In this document: positions 50,936 to 64,000 of the stretch, one piece after another
Position numbering within the stretch: position 1 is the first letter of the stretch
Layout: each line of letters starts with the position of its first letter
NCBI RefSeq assembly: GCF_040436345.1
Contig: NC_133237.1
Span: forward strand, 27,385,861-27,449,860
Source of the DNA: Pagrus major
Taxonomy: Eukaryota > Chordata > Actinopteri > Spariformes > Sparidae
DNA: 64,000 nt
Direction: 5' to 3'
Notes under the pieces: model-generated
What the model was told of the DNA's origin: nothing
Database searches by the model: none
What the model saw: the letters and a program-made list of their open reading frames with translations, nothing else
Program-made: the position numbers and the translations under genes

Positions 50936-52253
50936 AAGTGGAGATGATCTTAATGGGTGTCTGGGTGATTATGCACTTTATCTTAATCGTCTCAGGTGGT
51001 TACGTGAAGCTAAGTTAGCGTTAGCATTGTTTACAGCGGGGTGCAAAGCTCCAACCCTCCCCCACCCGGCTCTACCAGCTCCTCCTACTTCATAAGCTAG
51101 CCAGCTAGCTGTAGCTGTCGCCGTGAACGCGACTAGAAACCCGGCTGGTTTAACATAACACCGAGGGCCTGCTGGATGAGACACATTCATCCAGAGAACA
51201 CAAAAAACTGCCTTTATGGGACTTTTATTCTGTGGATATGACAAAGCGATGACCAGCTAGCGAGCAGTCCGGAGCTAGCAGCCGCTAGCTGGTCAGCTAC
51301 ATCACAGTGCTAGCTAACAATCCAGCTAGCTCCAGGAGCCGGGGAGCAGAGCTCCGCCGACGAGCATCTAACTCGGATTTTTAGCCTTTTGGGGATTTTT
51401 TCGTGCCATACGTTCACTGATTAGCCGAGTTCTGTTTGTACTTCGGTTAAATTAAGTCACCAGGAGAAGGATTTCTACTGAAATATGTAGCTAGGTCACC
51501 GTACCCGACCGATGATCGTTATATGGGTCACAGACATCATCGGGTTAACCTATTAGCTGGAACAGCTGGTTAGCAGGGTAGCTAGCTGCTCGCTGACGGC
51601 AGGGGATTTTTTATATCAGTCGTTTCAAACGGAGAGGCAATAACGTTAACGCACATGCTCGTGTTGGTGAGAATTACTCTGCAGCTTGCCTGGCTGAGGT
51701 TCACATCGGGTGGGACTTTTAATTTTTTCATATTTTGGAGACGTCGCTGAGCATCGTTAGCTAGCTGGGTGCTGTTAGCAGAGTTAACCGAGCAGCTTCA
51801 CTAACCAGGTAAGAGCCGCTCGACGCAAACAAAGATTAATTATCTCTGTGATTAAAGTGTTTGGACCTGTGATCTGTCTGTGAGCCGTTAAAACACATCC
51901 AGGAACGTGTTTGATGAATTTACGTGTGTTTAAACCGACACGCTGCAGACTTTTAATGTGTTTTGTACGTGTTAGCTTGGTGGATTAGCATCGTGCTGCG
52001 GTGCGAACACGGCAGCTCTGCTCTTTATCTGCTCGCTTGTTTACATCAGGCTCAGTCTGTCCTGTTATACATCAGGCTCAGTCGGTGCTGTTACATGTCA
52101 GGCTCAGTCTGTCCTGTCTGCACACAGGACACTGATGGATCATGCTGAGTGACGAGCTGAGTTTCCTCCGCGCCTAGCAGCGGCAGCGGCAGCGGCAGCA
52201 GCAGCGGCAGCGGCAGCAGCGCGGTGCACTCAGCGGACGGTTCCGGGGAGACG
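50936..52253 (+). promoter_or_regulatory. nlk1: Probable nlk promoter and 5' UTR region
   Basis: Rich in gctagc/agctag words and CpG at 51060-51800. A good donor (ctaaccag|gtaaga, GT at 51809) may end a non-coding first exon, with a candidate acceptor gcgcctag at 52177 just before the coding exon. Between them, three imperfect about 26-bp direct repeats containing caggctcagtctgtcctg lie at 52041-52116. A (cggcag)n/(cag)n tract lies at 52178-52220 in the presumed 5' UTR. No start site can be fixed. Confidence 0.4.
52178..52220 (+). repeat. (CAGCGG)n-type trinucleotide repeat in the presumed nlk 5' UTR
   Basis: cagcggcagcggcagcggca continues with cagcagcggcag variants, ending about 33 nt before the ATG. 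Confidence 0.85.
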
Positions 52254-58568
<6,315 letters not shown>

Positions 58569-61500
58569 ACGCTCCTCCTCTTCCTCTCGAGGAGCGACAG
58601 CAGTCTGAAAGGATTTCATCGGCCGCAGCATCTGAAAATACCGAAGAGTTTGGGTCTATTTTTTTTTTTCTCTCTTCTTCTGGAGGACGCGGAGGAAAAC
58701 GACTCATCCAACCACCAGAGAGAATAAACGCCCGACCCACCTGAGCTCCTCCTGAAAATCCTCCCTTCGTTGTCTCCTCCTACAAAGTTTCAAGAATCTG
58801 AGAACGACTGCTTTCCTTTTCGAAACGACCCAAACAGCTGATGCTCGAGGCGTTTTCGGTGCTGAATTTAAAAAAAAAAAAAAAAAAAAGAAAATGCTGC
58901 TGAAGAAAGAGGAAAATAACTGAACTCGGTACTAGATTGGGTTTTTCCATCTATGTTAGTTGAGAAATAATGGTTTTAATTGTTTGGTAGATTGTTGCTT
59001 AGTTGATTTTTGAAGTCATTCCAGCCCTGTGCAATATGGTTTAATTTAAACAAGCGATAAACACACTGATATCAGACTTCTGCTGTAGGACGATGTTCAG
59101 ATCGGTGTGTGTCGAGCTCCCGGACGTAATAACCCGCCAAACAACACCACATCATTAACCGCCAACACCTCCAAGTTTTTCCTTTTTTTTCCGAACTGCA
59201 TTTGAACGCATCACTCACTCACTCACTGTGTTTCCTGTCATCGCGCGGCGTCTGCGTGCGTCGACGCGGCGATAATAATGCAATCTAACAGATGTAGCAG
59301 GTTTTAACCACACATCTCCGCACACACACACACACACACACTCAGCTTTGTTTGTTTCTTCATCGCGGTGAGCCGTCTGTCGTTTCTGCCGTCTTTAAAA
59401 ACAGGAAGTCATTCCCCCGCAAGTCTGTGTGATTTTATTTTGAAAAATATGACAGGAAATTGTGACTTTTAAGTGTTTTAATTTGACGGAAAGATGCCGA
59501 AAGTAAAACTTTGGCTGTTCTTCTCCCTCCCGTCTCGTCGTGTCTCATCTGAACACCGTGTGGACTGATCGTTTTCTCCTGCTGACCTCCTCGGCCTCGA
59601 CTTTTTTGTCCCACCAGCGGAGAAACGACGGCGCTGATGGGTTTTTTTTTATTTCTTAATTTATTGAGTGTTTGTTGAAGAGTGTGTGTCTCCACCCTTT
59701 TAGTTTTGAAGCGACTCCTCTGCAGGTCTGCGGCCGTCTCGGTTACCTCAAACCCTGGAAAGACAAAAAAAAACAAAAACCAGAACTGATGTGCATATCT
59801 GTAACCCTCCCGTCACAACTTTATCGTCATTCCTCCAGATGGTTGTTTTACCTCGTGCTCGCTCCTCGTCTCGCCCCGCCGCTCAGAATCAGCGTGAGGT
59901 TTTGAGATGTTGTCGGTGAAATGCTGCTGTTTTTGTTTCTGTTCTCCGGTTTGTTGTTTTAGTTCCTGTTTTTTAGTTTAAGGCTCAGGTGTCCCGTTAT
60001 AAACAGACTATGAATTGTACAAAGCTACGTGAGGACGCTCCAGTATTGATCCTGGATCGGATGATCAGATTCTCCACTGTAAGAAGTTTAGTAGAAGAGT
60101 GTCGGCTCTGTCGCGGTGTGATGAAGAGATTTTCTGTTCTGTGACGACAAACTGATGGATTATGTTTTAATGTCATCACTCAGGTGACACAGTGACGTCT
60201 GATTGGTTGAATTTGAGCGTGCTGGTGGTTTTGCATGTTTAACCCTTTAAATTGTGTCGACTTTGCTCCCGTCAGTTTAACGAATCGTCCTGGAAGTTTG
60301 ATTTTCCAGCTGCTTGTTTGAGTTCAGGGAAAATGAACCTGCACAGATGTGAAACTTCTGATTCAAATCGATCCGATGGTGCATTCAGGTGCACCGTATT
60401 TCACCTGGAAAACTCAGAAATCTGTACACAAATGACCAGGAAGGCAAAGTTTCTATATTTTTCTTATTTAACAGTTTAATTTCCAGCATTCGTTCTCTCA
60501 ATCTTTTTCTTTTCCAAACAAAATTTGTATTCTGACTAAAATATTTCTAACTGAATCAACTTAATTGAACGTTTGGTTGATCAAACATCAGCAGCTCAAG
60601 CTGACGTCTGAAACATTAATGTCAAAGCTCTGATTAATTTTCTGTACAACAAAAAAATGTATTTACCAACCAGCTGTGTCCAGCTGTTGTTATCGTCTCC
60701 ATCTAAAGCCATAGGAGCAGATCTTCACTGTGATGCGTTCAAAGACGCTCCGACTCTCTCAAACTAATTTGTCTAATATGGAAATTCTGGCTCAGATCTT
60801 AATTTGCCTTGAAGCTGCGATCTAAATCACATTTAGACTCAAAACAGATGTTGTCTAAACACTTGGGATACAGAAGAAGATGAAGGCGAGTGTGATTCAA
60901 TCTCACTTCTGACTTTTTTCACGAATTCTGAGAAAAATGGCAGAATTTTTACTTTAAAGGCCTTTAAACTCGGGGATGTGATGAAATCGTCCAATCTGTT
61001 AAGATTAATTAATTAAAACATCAAAGTGACAAACAAACGAACCGACAGAGGCAGCGGTGCACCAGCAGCTCTGTGAGGTTAAATGACTGTTTTTATGAAA
61101 GCAGTCTGGTGGGTTCAGTTCTCATCTGTCTGTGCAGAGAGCTTTCTTTGTCATATTGTCTCTATAATTTACTGGACTCGTGTCATGTGATACAGGGTGA
61201 TGACAAATGTAAACAACAATAACAAAAATATGAGTTTAAAGGCCTGACAACAGAAATAAGTCACAATTCTGAGGAAAAACATCAGAACTGAAATAAATAA
61301 ATTCCTGTGATCTCGCTGCAGAGACCAGGTGTCTGCAGAACGTCTCCAGTCTGTGCAGGTTTATGTTCATGGAGATAAACTGAGTGGAAGTTCAGTTCCT
61401 GCTTTGAGAGCTGTGACAAACATGCAGATCCATCAGCACCATCCTCTGGTTTCTGAGACGTCCGGCCCCTGTTTGACTGCAGGAACCTTTTTTTTTTTAG

Positions 61501-62255
61501 GATCTCAGGAACTTTTTCTCGAAGAGGCTCAACTAGTTTCACCTCAACATTCAAACATCGCAGCAGTTTGTCTCGTCACACGTTAACGATTCGGTCTCTA
61601 ACAGGCTGTTTTTCTTTTTAAATCCACGTTTGGTTCCTTTTCCTGAGAACACACTGAAGGAAGCTCTAGCTCCTGGTTCAGTTCCTCACTTCCTGGATCG
61701 TGTGTTTGAAAGGTTTTGTTTTTTTTTCTTGTACATGCCCTGAACCTCCAGCAGGCGGGGCCCCTGAGCCGCGGGGCCCCTGAGCGTCCTCGTTGGTCCC
61801 TGACAGTTTCCTGAAACCTCAGCTCCTCTTCTCCAGGAACACACAGCGAGTCTCTGTTCGTCACGAGGCTGCCACGTTACCTGACTTGTATATCTGCATG
61901 TGTATATTTATTATCCCATGGAGAGCATCTGGGTTTGAATGCTGTGCAATGGTTGAGTTTGTCGACGATGACGCAAACGTACATTTTGTGGTAATTTTTA
62001 TTTAATTCATCTTAGGAAGTGATTTTTATTAGAAGTTTTTGTTTTTGTTTGTTGTGATCTGATTAGATTTTTACAAAAGACCAAGAGAACGTTTTGATGA
62101 TTGTTCCCTCAAAATATCCAAACAGTGGTTGAACATCTGCGCTGTCGTGTTAAAACGTTTGTTAGTTCATCAGTGGTTGTCTTTAAAGTGGTGTCGTTTC
62201 ATTTTGATTATGACTGAAACGTTACGACCTGAAATAAAGTTATTGGTGTAGAATG
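58569..62255 (+). other. nlk1: Probable long nlk 3' UTR
   Basis: About 3.7 kb without coding sequence, ending near AATAAA at 62233-62238 (cctgaaataaagttattgg). It includes an 18-nt or longer A-tract near 58870-58888, (CA)n near 59321-59341 and a doubled gcggggcccctgagc near 61756-61784. The UTR could end earlier; the region is assigned only because no other gene intervenes. Confidence 0.4.
62233..62238 (+). terminator. nlk1: Candidate nlk poly(A) signal
   Basis: Canonical AATAAA followed by T/G-rich sequence (ttggtgtagaatgattg, then aatttgtgtcttg) within 30-45 nt. Confidence 0.45.
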
Positions 62256-62269
62256 ATTGATATAATTTG

Positions 62270-62440
62270 TGTCTTGATGGATTAGTTCCCTCAAATTACT
62301 TCATTTCTTCAAATTGCTGAATTTGTTCTCAAACTACCAATTAACTTCCTCCAACTTTAACAATTGGTTTCCTCAAAAACTAGTTCCCTCAAATTACTAC
62401 TTAATTTTCTGCTATTTTAAGAATTAGTTCCCATGAATTA
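62270..62440 (+). repeat. Degenerate tandem repeats with a ttagttccctcaaatta core
   Basis: The core phrase recurs at about 62282, 62385 and 62428 with weaker matches between. No coding capacity. Confidence 0.45.
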
Positions 62441-62826
62441 ACACTTCTTCCTTTTCTTTATTACTCCCACTGTGGATTTACACTTTGACTTCCATCACAC
62501 AGATGAAATTAACCTGCAGCTGCAGCGTTTAATCAATAATTAATCCCACGATCGATTCTTTATTTTAAACATCGAGTCTATAAAGAACTAAAATATTCTG
62601 ATTGTCTCGTTTGAAAGTTTTGGGTTTTCTTGTGAAGGCTGATGAACAAAGTTTACATCTCGAGTCCCGTTTGTGGCGACATTTTGGGAACTAAATCACT
62701 TCTGTGAAGTCGAGGGAAAGATGATGTCAGTGAAATGTTTAAAAAAACAGAACATCTGTTGGTGTGTTTGGACAGAAGACGATTACAGCTGTAACTCGAG
62801 TCTTTGACATTTAAAATCACTTCAAA

Positions 62827-63757
62827 TTAAAGCTGCAAGCAGCGATGAACGGGCCCTCGCAGTCCACGCGCGTCGGGGCGTGCTGCTGTCGTGACATGCT
62901 GCTGTCGTGACGTGCTGCTGTCGTGACGTGCTGCTGTCGTGACGTGCTGCTGTCGTGACGTGCTGCTGTCGTGACGTGCTGCTGTCGTGACATGCTGCTG
63001 TCGGGGCGTGCTGCTGTCGTGACATGCTGCTTTCTGTGCTTCTTCATGCAACAACTTCCATTGAGGAAATGAAAGTGAAGGCAGTCAAGCTGTCATGTCG
63101 TCATTTAGCAATAAAAGCGGCACCTATTGGTGGATATGCACCGAATTTTGCACAAACCCTCATGTGGGCATTGAAAACAAATCAAAAAAGTTTTGTGTTA
63201 ATCGGACTGTATTTGGTGGAGATATGAAGAACTGTGTGTCTGACCAGAATGTGCAGGAAGTTGTAGTTCTATATTTTGGTCGTTCTTTGGACTATCACAA
63301 TTCTTTTGATAACTTTTTGTCAGGAGGGTCCACAGATGCTGTGTGCAAAGTTTGGTGCAAAGCGAAGAAATTACCTGGGAGGAGTTTGAAAAAGTAGGTT
63401 TGCCACATTTTGCGAATTTGCGGAAAAAAAACGGTAGGCGGAAATGGGCGTGGCCTATATCAGGAGATTCAGCACAATTCACTGAACGCGTGGTTTTTTA
63501 ATGTGCGACAAAGTATGTGGGAGTTATTAGCCAAAACGCACTTTCCTTGATTATAGCGCCACCTAGTGGTGGAAATTCACAACGACAACATTATAAAATT
63601 TTTCGCCAGGTGTCACATATATTCCAAGTTTGGTGAGTTTTGGGGTACGTTCAGGCAGTGAAAAATGTGATCATTTCGGACGAAGGAAAACTAAAACTAA
63701 TAATAATAATCATTCGAAAAACAATAGGGTCCTTGCAGTTTCACTGCTCGGGCCCGA
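62827..63757 (+). mobile_element. Interspersed repeat element, about 0.93 kb, with internal tandem array
   Basis: The left end reads ttaaagctgcaagcagcgat then gaacgggccctcgca. The right end reads gggtccttgcagtttcactg then ctcgggcccga. Both ends carry GGGCCC and related gcag words, matching a repeat I know to be common in fish genomes, but I cannot assign its class. The interior has ataataataa and cgccacctagtggtggaaat. The open frames inside look accidental. Confidence 0.6.
62875..63030 (+). repeat. 16-bp tandem array (about 9-10 copies)
   Basis: The unit gtgctgctgtcgtgac (with an atg variant and one ggggcg variant) is repeated without spacers inside the element. Because 16 is not a multiple of 3, all three minus-strand frames stay open and read the same cyclic peptide. 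Confidence 0.95.
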
Positions 63758-64000
63758 ATGATGAATAAATGTAAAAAAGGAAGCTGATTCATCCATTGAG
63801 GTCATTTGGGAAACGTTTGTAATTTGAAGCTGAAGTGTAAAGATTTAGGGAACAATGAATCAAAACTTTTCCCTCTTGGACTTTTCCTTTCCTTTTCTTT
63901 CTTTTCTGTTGTTGTGTTGGTAGAGATCCTTCCAGGTGAGGAGCAGTTTTTTAAACTAGATGACCTGTTTGGTCTTTTCCCTCCCTGCACACTGATCAGA
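63758..64000. other. Window end, nothing recognised
   Basis: AT-rich sequence with a pyrimidine run near 63871-63910. No gene or repeat I can support. Confidence 0.4.

Noticed and set aside
62817-63054. Three overlapping minus-strand ORFs with a repeated RQQHVTTAA-type peptide
   Set aside because: Produced by a 16-bp tandem repeat; no other evidence of coding.

Overview
The window is vertebrate nuclear DNA, almost certainly from a ray-finned (teleost) fish. The evidence is: multi-exon genes with GT/AG introns, CpG-rich first exons, abundant (GT)n and (AT)n microsatellites, and dispersed repeats typical of teleost genomes (TTAA-flanked elements ending in AAAGGAACAGTTCACCC, the 'tactcaagta' family, the 'gttgcagctct' family). 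The species cannot be named from sequence alone.

I recognise five protein-coding genes and part of a sixth. Left edge (1-1000): a fragment of a TTAA-type element, then on the minus strand a TATA box and a first coding exon encoding a signal peptide; the rest of that secreted-protein gene lies beyond the left edge. 1.0-4.7 kb is repeat-rich intergenic DNA. 4.8-28.7 kb: taok2 (+), a TAO-family STE20 kinase with 19 coding exons (1148 aa), a long 5' intron full of repeats and a low-complexity last exon. 28.7-34.0 kb: intergenic or UTR DNA with a 37-bp minisatellite inside a TTAA element. 34.6-35.7 kb: an intact, intronless dcp2 (mRNA-decapping Nudix hydrolase) on the minus strand, probably a retrogene. 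37.05-39.4 kb: cdipt (+), phosphatidylinositol synthase, 6 exons, 212 aa. 43.66-48.57 kb: maz (+), a C2H2 zinc-finger factor with 7 exons, 462 aa and 8 fingers. 48.6-51 kb: its probable 3' UTR with a second array of the same 37-bp minisatellite. 52.25-58.57 kb: nlk1-type nemo-like kinase (+), 11 exons, 475 aa. 58.6-62.3 kb: its probable long 3' UTR, followed by a 0.9-kb interspersed repeat and the window end.

taok2, cdipt and maz lie close together in human 16p11.2, so the window is a compacted teleost counterpart of part of that locus. The intervening human genes are missing, and an intronless dcp2 and an nlk gene are present. The products act in MAPK/JNK-p38 signalling (TAOK2), Wnt/MAPK-related signalling (NLK), phosphoinositide synthesis (CDIPT), transcription (MAZ) and mRNA turnover (DCP2). 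They are a conserved neighbourhood, not an operon or a single pathway. All exon boundaries were read by hand from splice sites, reading-frame continuity and recalled family sequence. UTR and promoter limits are inferences.
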